The notes under the pieces: generated by a model
Database searches by the model: none
What the model saw: only the letters and a program-made list of their open reading frames with translations
What the model was told of the DNA's origin: nothing
DNA from: Nocardia uniformis NBRC 13702
GTDB lineage: Bacteria > Actinomycetota > Actinomycetes > Mycobacteriales > Mycobacteriaceae
Direction: 5' to 3'
Assembly (NCBI RefSeq): GCF_001613345.1
Contig: NZ_BDCE01000019.1
Span: 295,855-359,854 of the forward strand
Length of the DNA: 64,000 bases
Part shown: one piece after another, positions 16,187 to 25,043 of the stretch
How the letters are laid out: each line of letters opens with the position of its first letter
Numbering within the stretch: the stretch's first letter is position 1
Position numbers and translations under genes: made by a program

Positions 16187-17833
16187 TCAGTGCGCGAAGT
16201 GGCGCGCTCCGGTGAAGTACAGCGTCACCCCGGCCTCGCGGCACAGGTCGATGGTGTCCTTGTCGCGGATCGAGCCGCCCGGCTGCACAATCGCCCGGAT
16301 ACCCGCCGCGACCAGCTGCTGCGGGCCATCGGAGAACGGGAAGAACGCGTCGGAGGAAGCCACCGAGCCCCTGGCGCGGTCACCGGCCCGCTGTACCGCG
16401 AGATGCACCGCATCCACCCGGTTGACCTGACCCATACCGACACCGACGGACGCACCATCGCTGGCCAGCAGGATGGCGTTCGACTTCACGGCACGGCAAG
16501 CGCGCCAAGCGAATTCGAGATCGGCCAGGGTGTCGGCGTCGGCAGCCTCACCGGCGACGAGCTGCCAGTTGGCGGGGCTGTCACCCGCGGCGTCGATGAT
16601 GTCGCGATCCTGCAGCAGCACACCACCGCTCACCGGACGCAGCTCGGCGCCCTTGCGCTGCGGCGCGTCGGCGATCAGGATGCGCACATTCTTCTTGCGC
16701 TGCAACACTTCCACCGCACCGTCGGCATAACCCGGAGCGACAATAACCTCGGTGAAGATCTCCGCCACCTGTTCGGCCATCTCCACACTGACCTCACGGT
16801 TGGCCGCGATGACGCCGCCGTACGCGCTCACCGGATCGCAGGCGTGCGCCTTGCGGTGCGCCAGCGCGATATCCGCGCCGACCGCGATCCCACAGGGGTT
16901 GGCGTGCTTGATGATCGCGACAGCCGGGGCCTCGAAGTCGTAAGCGGCGCGCCAGGCCGCATCGGCATCGGTGTAGTTGTTGTACGACATTTCCTTGCCG
17001 TGCAACTGCTGTGCCTGCGCCAGTCCGGCCGCACCGGACTCATTGGTGTACAGCGCGGCGGCCTGGTGTGGATTCTCGCCATAGCGCAGCACCGACTCGC
17101 GGGTCCAGGTCGCCCCGACCCACTCCGGGAAGTACTGTGCGCCTTCGGAATCCGCGTTGACAGCGGGAGCGACGGCCGGGACCGCAACGGAGGTCATCCA
17201 GCTCGCGACCGCCACGTCGTAGGACGCGGTGTGCTGGAAAGCCTTGGCCGCCAGTGCAGTTCGCTGCGCGAGGGTGAAACCGCCACCCTTCACGGCGCGC
17301 AGCACCTCGTCATAGTCACGGGTATCGACGACCACGGCCACCGAGGGATGGTTCTTGGCGGCGGCACGCACCATGGACGGTCCACCGATATCGATCTGCT
17401 CCACACAGTCGTCGACGCCCGCGCCCGAGGCCACGGTCTGGGTGAACGGGTACAGGTTCACCACGACGAGCTGGAAGGCCTCCACACCGAGCTCGACCAG
17501 CTGGTCGACATGCTCGGCCCTGCGGGTATCGGCGAGGATGCCGGCGTGCACGCGCGGGTGCAGCGTCTTGACCCGGCCGTCGAGGGTTTCCGGAAAACCG
17601 GTCAGGTCTTCGACCTTGGTGACCGGGATGCCCGCGTCGGCGATCTTGCCGGCGGTGGAACCGGTCGACACCAGCTCCACACCGGCGGCGTGCAGGCCGC
17701 TGGCCAGCTCGATCAGACCGGTCTTGTCATAGACGCTGACCAGCGCCCGCTTGATCGACTTCAGTTCAGCCGAGTCGATCGATCGTTCGCTGCGCTCAGC
17801 TGAGCCTGTCGGTCGTTCGCTGCGCTCACTCAC
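16187..17833 (-). CDS. purH: Bifunctional AICAR formyltransferase/IMP cyclohydrolase
   Basis: 548 residues. The N-terminal IMP cyclohydrolase (MGS-like) domain begins [20 protein letters not shown] and the AICAR transformylase domain follows ([39 protein letters not shown]). It catalyses the last two steps of IMP synthesis. Before the conserved start is an unusual stretch [20 protein letters not shown] coded by two copies of a GTTCGCTGCGCTCA-like repeat; the true start could be downstream of it. The GTG overlaps the purN stop region by 8 bp, so the two are coupled, as in M. tuberculosis Rv0956-Rv0957. Confidence 0.95.
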   Translation of the reverse strand: MSERSERPTGSAERSERSIDSAELKSIKRALVSVYDKTGLIELASGLHAAGVELVSTGSTAGKIADAGIPVTKVEDLTGFPETLDGRVKTLHPRVHAGILADTRRAEHVDQLVELGVEAFQLVVVNLYPFTQTVASGAGVDDCVEQIDIGGPSMVRAAAKNHPSVAVVVDTRDYDEVLRAVKGGGFTLAQRTALAAKAFQHTASYDVAVASWMTSVAVPAVAPAVNADSEGAQYFPEWVGATWTRESVLRYGENPHQAAALYTNESGAAGLAQAQQLHGKEMSYNNYTDADAAWRAAYDFEAPAVAIIKHANPCGIAVGADIALAHRKAHACDPVSAYGGVIAANREVSVEMAEQVAEIFTEVIVAPGYADGAVEVLQRKKNVRILIADAPQRKGAELRPVSGGVLLQDRDIIDAAGDSPANWQLVAGEAADADTLADLEFAWRACRAVKSNAILLASDGASVGVGMGQVNRVDAVHLAVQRAGDRARGSVASSDAFFPFSDGPQQLVAAGIRAIVQPGGSIRDKDTIDLCREAGVTLYFTGARHFAH

Positions 17834-18569
17834 CGGAGAACTCGCTCACTGGGATAACTGCCTTTCGTCCATCGGAGACAATGCCTCGTTCGGCGACGGC
17901 GGCGACGACCTCCGCCAACAACCGCCGCTCGACAACCTTGATGCGCTCGTGCAGTGCCGCCTCATCGTCTTCGGGCAACACCGGCACGGCTTCCTGCGCG
18001 AGAATCGGCCCGGTATCGACACCGGCATCGACCAGATGCACGGTGCAGCCGGTGACCTTGACCCCGTACGCCAGCGCGTCCCGTACCCCGTGCGCACCCG
18101 GGAACGCAGGCAGCAGCGCGGGATGGGTATTGATGATTCGGCCACCGAATTTCTCCAGGAACATCGGCCCGAGGATCTTCATGAATCCGGCCGACACCAC
18201 CAGATCGGGCTGATGGGCGGCGACGGCCTCGGTGAGCGCGTTATCCCACTCGGCGCGACCGTCGTATTCGGGCAGCGCCACCCGGAAGCTCGCGATCGCG
18301 AAGTCGTCGGCATGTCCGGTGGCGGCGCAGTCGCGGTCGGTTCCGACGGCGACGACCCGGGCCGGATAGTCCGGTTCCCGGGTCGCGTCGAGTAGCGAAC
18401 GCAGCAGCGAACCGGTGCCGGAGGCGAGCACGACAACGGTCGCGGGCGCGGTGGGCGGCACCAGCTGGGCGGGCGTGGGCGTCAGCGCACTACTCCCTGT
18501 GAGTCGAGGCGGGGCGGGGGTCGGCGGATGCGAACCACCGCCCAAGAGCCTAACGACCGTCCACCGCAC
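17826..18569 (-). CDS. purN: Phosphoribosylglycinamide formyltransferase
   Basis: 247 codons as given; the enzyme proper starts around [19 protein letters not shown] and contains the folate/catalytic segment [26 protein letters not shown] with the Asn-His pair and the later Asp ([12 protein letters not shown]). It formylates GAR in purine synthesis. The first 45 residues are Pro-rich and not conserved; AGGGAG precedes an in-frame CTG close to the conserved part, so the real N-terminus may be shorter. The 5' end overlaps perM by 20 bp. Confidence 0.9.
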   Translation of the reverse strand: MRWTVVRLLGGGSHPPTPAPPRLTGSSALTPTPAQLVPPTAPATVVVLASGTGSLLRSLLDATREPDYPARVVAVGTDRDCAATGHADDFAIASFRVALPEYDGRAEWDNALTEAVAAHQPDLVVSAGFMKILGPMFLEKFGGRIINTHPALLPAFPGAHGVRDALAYGVKVTGCTVHLVDAGVDTGPILAQEAVPVLPEDDEAALHERIKVVERRLLAEVVAAVAERGIVSDGRKAVIPVSEFSGE

Positions 18570-20709
18570 CGGTGTCCGGCAGGTCCGCCTCTACCACTTC
18601 GGCGTCCACGATGTCGGAGTTTTCCAACGAATCCGCATGCGGTTGCACGGTGAGGGCGGTCTGCTCGTCCAGTAGTTCGCCGTCCATCTCGACCACCCGT
18701 TCATGGCCGTCGGTCGCGTCTGCGTAGTCGTCGAACTCGTCGTCGTAATAGTCGTATTCGCCGTCGGCGTCGGACTCGGTATCGCCGTCGGACTCGAATT
18801 CGTCCTCGTACTCGTCGAATTCGTCGTAGTAGTCGTCGTCCGCGTAGTCGGTGTCGGCTACGTCACCACGGCCACCGAGAGCGGCGGGCAGGACAAACCA
18901 CTGCGCGCAGAACATGCCCACGTAGCCCGGCACGGCCAACCAGACGAAGACCAACACCGTCAGGAGCAGGGCATTCGGACCGATTCGCCCGAACGAGCCG
19001 AGTTCACCGCCCGCGAGCGCGCCCAGCAGCCCCAGCAGTACCGCCGCCACACCGGCGGAGGTCAGCGTCGCCCAGGGGGCGGTGGGCCGATCGTCGGTGC
19101 CGCGCCCGATATCGAGTCCGCCGAGCACGCCGACCGCCGCGGGCGCGAGCAGCAGCACCGGCCACCACGCCGCCGCCGGACCGAGCGGTACCGCCGCCGC
19201 GATCGGAACCGCGGGAATCCGCGCACCCTCGACCGCGAACAGACTCAACGATCCCCCGCCGATCTCGACCGAACCACCCAGCACCACGGCTACGACATCG
19301 ACGAGCACATTCGGTAGATAGGCCAGCGAGAGCAGCGTCAATCCGAGGAACCCCGCCACATTGCCCGCGGCCTGATACGTCTCGCCGATCCGCGACCAGT
19401 GCGCGAGCAACGATATCAGGATGATGATCGCCGCCATCACCAATAGTCGCTGCGCGGCACGCAATCCGGCACGCGCGCCCGGCAGCAGCCAATCCGGCAC
19501 GTCGATCGGCGCCAAGGCGGCCAGCTTCCGCCACTGCCGACTTCCGATACCCACGGCGGCGGCGAGCAGATGCAATCCGATCACCCAGCCGAAGGCGGCG
19601 GAGGTATTGGGCGGCTGCAGGGCCACCACGGCGGCCGCGTCATCGGCGACGGCCAGACAGACCGCCGTAATCAGCAGCGGTCCGGCCAGCGCGGCCCCCA
19701 CGATCCACCCGAGATCGGCTCGGGTGGGGTCGGATTGGACCGCCCGCGCGCAATCGCGAGCGGCCAGCCAGAACAGCAAGCCGGTCGGGAGCAGCGGGAG
19801 CAGGCCCAGCGTGGTCTTACCGATCACCAGCGGAACCTGATGCACGGCAAGCCAACTCGCGGCGATCGCACCCCCGGCCCCCTCGAGACCACTGCCCGCG
19901 GCCAAGAGCGCGGCCAGCACCAGCACGACAATGGCCAGCAGTGTCACACTCGACGCCCGCGCCGCGACGAACAGCAGCACCCGAGCGCGCTCCGGCGTCA
20001 GCGAACCGAACCCACCCTCGGGCCCGGCCGGAGCCGGAACACGCGGTACACGCGGACCACTGTCACTCAGGCGCGCCAGGGCGGTCTTCGGGGAGCTCAT
20101 GGAAAACCAGCGTGGCAGCTTCCCCCACAGGCTCGGCTCAGGCGCGCCGCGCGTACGTGCCCGCCGATAGCGGTCGGTCGACGTGCGGCGAGGGGAATCC
20201 GCCGGGGCGCGGCGCGGGTCACGAACAGAGCCCGCCGAAGCACGACGCGATCCACGAGCGGGGTCGGCGGGGGTACGCCGGGATCCACGAGCGGAGCCCG
20301 CCGAAGCACGACGCAGTCCACGAATAAGGTCGCCGAACCTGCGGCGCGGCTCGCCTCGGGAGTCCGCGCCAGCACCGCGAGGTTCCCCTGCGGAACGTGC
20401 CGACGTGCGGCGCGGTTCACGAGCAGAATCCCCGGCGGCACGCCGGGACTCACGGGCGGATTCTGTCGAGGCGGCGCGGCGCGAACCACCGGCGGACCCC
20501 GCAGAGCCGCGCGAGAATTCACGAGCGGGGTCCGAGGCGGCGCGACGCGACGCGCGGGCGGACTCGCTGGGCCGACGGCGAGGCTGACGGGCGGACTCGT
20601 CAGACCCGCGCGGGGGCTCGCGGTAGGGGCCACCCGGGGTGCGGCCAAGGTCGTCGAAGGAGTCGCCGGAATAGCTTCGCGGCTGGCGGGGAGGTTCTGA
20701 ACGAGGCAC
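18550..20709 (-). CDS. perM: PerM-like (DUF6350) cell-division membrane protein with Arg/Ser-rich N-terminal repeats
   Basis: 719 residues from GTG 20709. Residues about 245-590 hold roughly eight transmembrane segments (LLAIVVLVLAALLAAG, ALLLTVLVFVWLAVPGYVGM). The tail is very acidic with Asp/Glu/Tyr runs (YADDDYYDEFDEYEDEFESD). Position directly upstream of purN identifies the homologue of M. tuberculosis PerM (Rv0955), which stabilises the divisome. Unlike PerM, there is a 203-residue N-terminal extension built of about ten 11-12-residue units of the type RRAPADSARGS. The unit is 33 nt long with indels in multiples of three, which supports coding. A shorter product from ATG 20100 is the alternative. 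Convergent long frames on the other strand are GC artefacts. Confidence 0.8.
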   Translation of the reverse strand: MPRSEPPRQPRSYSGDSFDDLGRTPGGPYREPPRGSDESARQPRRRPSESARASRRAASDPAREFSRGSAGSAGGSRRAASTESARESRRAAGDSAREPRRTSARSAGEPRGAGADSRGEPRRRFGDLIRGLRRASAGSARGSRRTPADPARGSRRASAGSVRDPRRAPADSPRRTSTDRYRRARTRGAPEPSLWGKLPRWFSMSSPKTALARLSDSGPRVPRVPAPAGPEGGFGSLTPERARVLLFVAARASSVTLLAIVVLVLAALLAAGSGLEGAGGAIAASWLAVHQVPLVIGKTTLGLLPLLPTGLLFWLAARDCARAVQSDPTRADLGWIVGAALAGPLLITAVCLAVADDAAAVVALQPPNTSAAFGWVIGLHLLAAAVGIGSRQWRKLAALAPIDVPDWLLPGARAGLRAAQRLLVMAAIIILISLLAHWSRIGETYQAAGNVAGFLGLTLLSLAYLPNVLVDVVAVVLGGSVEIGGGSLSLFAVEGARIPAVPIAAAVPLGPAAAWWPVLLLAPAAVGVLGGLDIGRGTDDRPTAPWATLTSAGVAAVLLGLLGALAGGELGSFGRIGPNALLLTVLVFVWLAVPGYVGMFCAQWFVLPAALGGRGDVADTDYADDDYYDEFDEYEDEFESDGDTESDADGEYDYYDDEFDDYADATDGHERVVEMDGELLDEQTALTVQPHADSLENSDIVDAEVVEADLPDTGAVDGR

Positions 20710-20763
20710 GGTGACAACGACAATCAGCAGCAGGGGCGTGCAATGAGGGGATAACAGCCACCT

Positions 20764-20840
20764 GTCGTTCCGGCGGGCTTTCGGCCGGAATCCACCTGTG
20801 AGCAGAACGTGGATCCCGGCCGAAAGCCTGCCGGGATGAC
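20764..20840. repeat. Dispersed palindromic repeat, copy B
   Basis: Left arm 20764-20795 begins GTCGTTCCGGCGGGCTTTCG; right arm 20809-20840 ends AAGCCTGCCGGGATGAC. The pairing extends outward by CCT/AGG. It lies between the DUF5336 gene and perM, within an apparent operon. Confidence 0.85.
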
Positions 20841-20880
20841 GACAGGGAAGCTGTCGATAGGACAGCCGTTGAGACGACAG

Positions 20881-20942
20881 GGTGACCGGTCGAGCGATAC
20901 GAGGTGACCGGTCGAGCGATACAACAGGTAGCCGGTCGGTAC
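20881..20942. repeat. Short 22-bp tandem repeat
   Basis: GGTGACCGGTCGAGCGATAC at 20881-20900 is repeated exactly at 20903-20922 and in degenerate form (GGTAGCCGGTCGGTAC) at 20927-20942. It lies in the 20710-21037 gap, which otherwise holds palindrome B and a terminator. Confidence 0.75.
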
Positions 20943-20977
20943 AAGGTGTCAGATCGCGAATCGGGCCCGAATGACGA

Positions 20978-21008
20978 ACGGCCCCCGGTGATCTCCACCG
21001 GGGGCCGT
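20978..21008 (-). terminator. Terminator after the DUF5336 gene
   Basis: Perfect 13-bp inverted repeat ACGGCCCCCGGTG / CACCGGGGGCCGT with a 5-nt loop, 30 bp beyond the stop. It suggests perM-purN-purH has its own promoter or relies on read-through. Confidence 0.75.
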
Positions 21009-21037
21009 CCTTCACATCAGTTGAGCATCCGGTCGGA

Positions 21038-22087
21038 CTACTTGTCGTCCTGTCCCGGGCGGAATGCCTTGGTGGCGTCAGCCGACGGATCGGCGCTCTG
21101 CTCACCACCGAACGGCTTCTCCTGGCCGCCACCGAAACTCGGTGCGCCACCGTACTGCTGGCCACCGAAGTGCTGGGTGGCACCCTCCTCCGGACGCGGC
21201 TGCGAGCCGGTGCCGTACGGGGACTGTCCCGGCTGCTGACCGTAGGACGGCTGCTGGCCGTAAGACGGCTGCTGCGGCTGCTGCGGCTGCTGCCCGTAGG
21301 CCGGCGGCTGGCCGAAGCCACCCTGCTGACCGTACGAAGGCTGCGACGGCTGCGACGGCTGGGACGGCTGCTGCTGGTACTGCGGGCCGGTGCCCTGACC
21401 GTACGACGGCTGCTGGCCGTAGGACTGCTGCGGCGCCTGGCCGAAACCACCCTGCTGGCCATAGGACTGCTGTCCGAAGGACTGCTGGCCGCCCTGGCCG
21501 TATCCGCCCTGCTGACCCGGACCACCGAAACCCGGCTGCGGGGCGGGCTTGGGCGCGGGCGCCTTCAGGATCCCCAGTTCGAACAGCAGCGCCACGATGG
21601 CCGTTGCCGCCTGCGCGAACGCGAAGAACAGGATGACCCAGCCGCCCCACTTCATGGTGGAGTACTCGCCGAGATTGAACGACTGGAACAGCAGGGTCAG
21701 GAATGCCGCCAGCGAGGCGGCGGCCGCGATGGAGGTCCAGTTCTGCTTGGTCACCAGCGACAGACCCGCGAGCAGACCGGCGAACAGCAGCACGGTCAGC
21801 AGCGCGGCGCTGCCGGATTCGAAGAGGTTGAAGGACTGGTCGCCGCCCACCGTGGTGCCGGCTACTTCCCTGGCCTTATCGCCGACGTAGGGCGCGAAGC
21901 CGAGCAGGAAGGTGAGTACACCGAGCGCGGCGACACCGATAGCGAGGAAGAACGGCAGTCCCTTGCCCGTCGCGGCCGTGGCGCTCGATCCGGTGGACGG
22001 TCCGGCGGACGGCTGCTGACCGAAGCCGGGTGTAGAGGGCGTCGGCGCGGGCGTGTTGTACCCCGAGCCCCCGGTCGGGTATGACAT
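21038..22087 (-). CDS. DUF5336 membrane protein (Rv0954-like, 34 kDa antigen family)
   Basis: 349 residues. A short Pro/Thr/Ser-rich N-terminus, then four transmembrane helices between about 52 and 190 (GLPFFLAIGVAALGVLTFLL, AALLTVLLFAGLLAGLSLV, AAASLAAFLTLLFQSF, WVILFFAFAQAATAIVALLF), then a cytosolic or external tail of 150 residues very rich in Gln/Gly/Pro/Tyr with repeats SYGQQPSYGQQ and GYGQGGQQ. The M. tuberculosis homologue Rv0954 is reported as part of the cell-division complex, and it lies beside perM here as there. AGGAG lies 8 nt before the ATG. Confidence 0.88.
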   Translation of the reverse strand: MSYPTGGSGYNTPAPTPSTPGFGQQPSAGPSTGSSATAATGKGLPFFLAIGVAALGVLTFLLGFAPYVGDKAREVAGTTVGGDQSFNLFESGSAALLTVLLFAGLLAGLSLVTKQNWTSIAAAASLAAFLTLLFQSFNLGEYSTMKWGGWVILFFAFAQAATAIVALLFELGILKAPAPKPAPQPGFGGPGQQGGYGQGGQQSFGQQSYGQQGGFGQAPQQSYGQQPSYGQGTGPQYQQQPSQPSQPSQPSYGQQGGFGQPPAYGQQPQQPQQPSYGQQPSYGQQPGQSPYGTGSQPRPEEGATQHFGGQQYGGAPSFGGGQEKPFGGEQSADPSADATKAFRPGQDDK

Positions 22088-22275
22088 GTCGTCGTCTCCT
22101 ATCGAGTAGTTCACGAACAGCGCTGGCTGTTCCCCCGACGCTACTGCACCGGACCGCCCGGGTCATCACCTACCGCTGGCCGCGACCGGCGCGTATGCAC
22201 CGCATCCTGACCGTTATACCCGGTTTGCCCGAGCCTAATCGCTTGGGCGACAATGAATTTCGTTTGGAAGCAGCA

Positions 22276-22305
22276 AAGGCCGCCCTCCGTTCGGAGGGCG
22301 GCCTT
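22276..22305 (-). terminator. Terminator after sucD
   Basis: Perfect 14-bp inverted repeat AAGGCCGCCCTCCG / CGGAGGGCGGCCTT, 50 bp past the sucD stop. Confidence 0.8.
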
Positions 22306-22354
22306 CACAGGAAACTTACAGCTGGCGGGAACCCGACAGCTGGCCAGCCGTGAT

Positions 22355-23269
22355 TCAGGCGCTGACGCTGGCCTTCTCGAGGATCTCGCGAGCCAGGGCG
22401 GCGGTCTCGGACGGCGTCTTGCCGACCTTCACACCCGCGGCCTCAAGGGCGTCCTTCTTCGCCGCGGCGGTACCCGACGAACCGGAGACGATGGCGCCCG
22501 CGTGGCCCATGGTCTTACCCTCGGGGGCGGTGAAGCCCGCGACGTAGCCGACGACCGGCTTGGTGACATTGGCCTTGATGTAGGCCGCTGCCCGCTCCTC
22601 GGCGTCGCCGCCGATCTCACCGATCATGACGATGAGCTTGGTCTCGGGGTCCTTCTCGAACGCCTCGATGGCGTCGATGTGGGTGGTGCCGATAACCGGG
22701 TCGCCGCCGATGCCGATGGCAGTGGAGAAACCGAAGTCCCGCAGTTCGTACATCATCTGGTAGGTCAGGGTGCCGGACTTGGAGACCAGGCCGATCGGAC
22801 CCTTACCCGCGATATTGGCCGGGGTGATGCCGACGAGGGCCTCACCCGGGGTGATGATTCCGGGGCAGTTCGGGCCGATGATGCGGGTCTTGGTGCCCTT
22901 CTCCACGTTGTAGGCCCACGCGTAGGCGGAGTCCTGCACCGGGATGCCCTCGGTAATGACCACGAGCAGCGGGATCTCCGCGTCGATGGCCTCGATAATG
23001 GCGTCCTTGGCGAACTTCGGCGGCACGAAGGCGATGGAGACGTCCGCGCCGGTGGCCTTCATGGCCTCTTCGACGGTGCCGAAGACGGGCAGCTCGACGG
23101 CATTGCCGTCCTTATCGGTGTGCGACACGGTGGTGCCGGCCTTGCGGGCGTTGACGCCGCCGACGACCTGGGTGCCGGCCTTGAGCATCAGTGCGGTGTG
23201 CTTGGTGCCCTCGCCGCCGGTGATGCCCTGGACGATGACCTTGTTGTCCTTGTTGAGGAAGATCGACAT
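22355..23269 (-). CDS. sucD: Succinyl-CoA synthetase (succinate-CoA ligase) alpha subunit
   Basis: 304 residues. The CoA-binding start [20 protein letters not shown], the segment [12 protein letters not shown] and the phospho-histidine loop [17 protein letters not shown] are all present. With SucB-type partner SucC it makes succinate, CoA and NTP from succinyl-CoA in the TCA cycle. It starts 14 bp after the sucC stop, so the two form one operon. Confidence 0.96.
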   Translation of the reverse strand: MSIFLNKDNKVIVQGITGGEGTKHTALMLKAGTQVVGGVNARKAGTTVSHTDKDGNAVELPVFGTVEEAMKATGADVSIAFVPPKFAKDAIIEAIDAEIPLLVVITEGIPVQDSAYAWAYNVEKGTKTRIIGPNCPGIITPGEALVGITPANIAGKGPIGLVSKSGTLTYQMMYELRDFGFSTAIGIGGDPVIGTTHIDAIEAFEKDPETKLIVMIGEIGGDAEERAAAYIKANVTKPVVGYVAGFTAPEGKTMGHAGAIVSGSSGTAAAKKDALEAAGVKVGKTPSETAALAREILEKASVSA

Positions 23270-23283
23270 TTTGGTTCGTGTCC

Positions 23284-24486
23284 TTACTTGGCGGCGGTGT
23301 TGTTTCGACCGACCTGCAAGCAGTCGGAAGCGGCCAGTTCGGCGGCCTTGTCGGCGCCTTCGTCCATGGTCTGGGCAAGCGTCACCAGCGGGTGCGCGAA
23401 GTCGGCGAGGATCCGTCGACCCTCCTCGACCTTATTGCCGTCCAGACGGACGACCAGCGGCTTATTGGCCTCGGCGCCCAGGGTCTCGAGCGCACCGACA
23501 ATGCCGTTCGCGACGGCGTCACATGCGGTGATGCCGCCGAAGACGTTCACGAAAACGCTCTTGACCTGCTCGTCACCCAGGATGACGTCCAGACCGGCGG
23601 CCATGACCGCAGCCGAGGCGCCGCCGCCGATGTCGAGGAAGTTGGCGGGCTTGACGCCGCCGTGGTTCTCACCGGCGTAGGCGACCACGTCGAGGGTCGA
23701 CATGACCAGACCCGCGCCATTGCCGATGATGCCGACCTCGCCGTCGAGCTTGACGTAGTTGAGGTCGTTCTCCTTGGCCTTGAGCTCCAGCGGATCGGTG
23801 GCGTCGATATCGGCGAAGGCCACGTGATCGGCGTGCCGGAACTCGGCGTTCTCGTCCAGGGTGACCTTGCCGTCGAGGGCGAGGATCTGGTTGTCGGGGG
23901 TGCGAACGAGGGGGTTCACCTCGACCAGGGTGGCATCTTCGTTGACGAAGACCTCCCACAGCTTCTGGATGGTCACGGCCGCCGCGTCGAGAATGTCGGC
24001 GGGCAGGTGGCCCTGCTCGGCGATGGAGCGCGCGAAGGCCAGGTCCACGCCCTTGACGGCGTCGACCGGCACCTTGGCCAGCATCTCGGGCTTCTCGACA
24101 GCGACCTCTTCGATCTCCATACCGCCCTCGACCGAGCACATGGCCAGGTAGCTGCGGTTGGTGCGATCGAGTAGGAAGGAGATGTAGTACTCCGACGCGA
24201 TGTCCTTGGCCTCGGCGACCAGGATCTTCTTGGTGATGTGGCCCTTGATATCCAGGCCCAGGATGTTCTGCCCGTGCGTGAAGGCGTCCTCCGGGGTGGC
24301 GGCGTACTTCACGCCTCCGGCCTTGCCGCGGCCTCCGGCCTTGACCTGAGCCTTCACCATGACCGGCTTACCGATTTCCTCCGCGATCGCGCGGGCTTCC
24401 TCAGCCGTGTCGGTGACGCGGCCCTCCGACGAAGGCACTCCGTGCTTCACGAAGAGTTCCTTCGCCTGATATTCGAAGAGATCCAT
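23284..24486 (-). CDS. sucC: Succinyl-CoA synthetase beta subunit (ADP-forming)
   Basis: 400 residues. The ATP-grasp N-terminal domain starts [35 protein letters not shown] and the Mg/nucleotide segment EVNPLVRT are visible; the C-terminal ligase domain contains [19 protein letters not shown]. First gene of the sucCD operon; the start is fixed by homology (ATG 24486). Confidence 0.96.
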   Translation of the reverse strand: MDLFEYQAKELFVKHGVPSSEGRVTDTAEEARAIAEEIGKPVMVKAQVKAGGRGKAGGVKYAATPEDAFTHGQNILGLDIKGHITKKILVAEAKDIASEYYISFLLDRTNRSYLAMCSVEGGMEIEEVAVEKPEMLAKVPVDAVKGVDLAFARSIAEQGHLPADILDAAAVTIQKLWEVFVNEDATLVEVNPLVRTPDNQILALDGKVTLDENAEFRHADHVAFADIDATDPLELKAKENDLNYVKLDGEVGIIGNGAGLVMSTLDVVAYAGENHGGVKPANFLDIGGGASAAVMAAGLDVILGDEQVKSVFVNVFGGITACDAVANGIVGALETLGAEANKPLVVRLDGNKVEEGRRILADFAHPLVTLAQTMDEGADKAAELAASDCLQVGRNNTAAK

Positions 24487-25039
24487 GTACTCACCGTCTC
24501 GTCTGCGTTGTGGTGACAACGTCTTGGTTGGCGGCCCGTCGTCGGCCCGTAGCGACTGCTTGCAGATCGCTGGAAAGGGTCAGCGGGTTGGGTCGGACTC
24601 TAATCAGTCACATGGAGCGGAAATCAGCCGCATACAGCCTAAGTGGCGCAGGTCACGGTACAGTCTCCGGAGCCGAAAAACCGCTGGGTATGGCTACTCA
24701 TGAGTAGCTTTTTGACCACGCGGCAGCTAGGCGGGCAGAATCCCGAACGGCGAAACCGACTACGACGTTTTGTAGTTGACACGACTCACCGGGTTACCCA
24801 CCCCACAGTGAGGGAATCCCGGAAGGTAACGTGAGGAATGTCACACCAGCGCGGCGCGGAGGGTCCATCGCTTGCCGACCCGCAATCGTTTCGTTACCGT
24901 CGTTGCGGTCGATGTCACAGCACGGTCACGACAGGAGGACGGCAAGCTTGACGCAGCACAGCGCTCCGCAGGTAGTGAGCCGCCCCGCGGCAGACCCTTT
25001 GACACGGAACTCGATTCGACATCAGCGAGTTGAACGCGG
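24487..25039. promoter_or_regulatory. Divergent control region sucC / M23 peptidase
   Basis: 553 bp. It holds a cluster of GTnAC motifs: GTTAC 24793, GTAAC 24826, GTCAC 24840, GTTAC 24893, GTCAC 24914 and GTCAC 24925. The last two form a direct repeat GTCACAGCACGGTCAC with an 11-bp period. Similar direct repeats are bound by the cell-wall regulator MtrA in this order; that link is an inference. A short reading frame follows at 24948. Confidence 0.45.
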
Positions 25040-25043
25040 ATGA
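24948..25043 (+). CDS. Candidate 31-codon leader peptide coupled to the M23 peptidase gene
   Basis: TTG start 9 nt after a near-perfect AGGAGG (24933-24938). The frame encodes MTQHSAPQVVSRPAADPLTR and ends with TGA at 25041-25043, overlapping the peptidase ATG (25040) as ATGA. No homology is recognised. The strong ribosome-binding site together with a stop that overlaps the next start suggests translational coupling; the peptidase itself has only a weak site (GCGG). Confidence 0.45.
   Translation: MTQHSAPQVVSRPAADPLTRNSIRHQRVERG

Noticed and set aside
19570..20700. Plus-strand frames opposite perM rich in Gly/Arg repeats
   Set aside because: They mirror the Arg/Ser repeats of perM; perM has the membrane domain, operon context and acidic tail.
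24487..24947. Riboswitch (ydaO/c-di-AMP type) before the M23 peptidase
   Set aside because: These elements often precede wall hydrolase genes in Actinobacteria, but I could not find the conserved pairing and loop sequences here.
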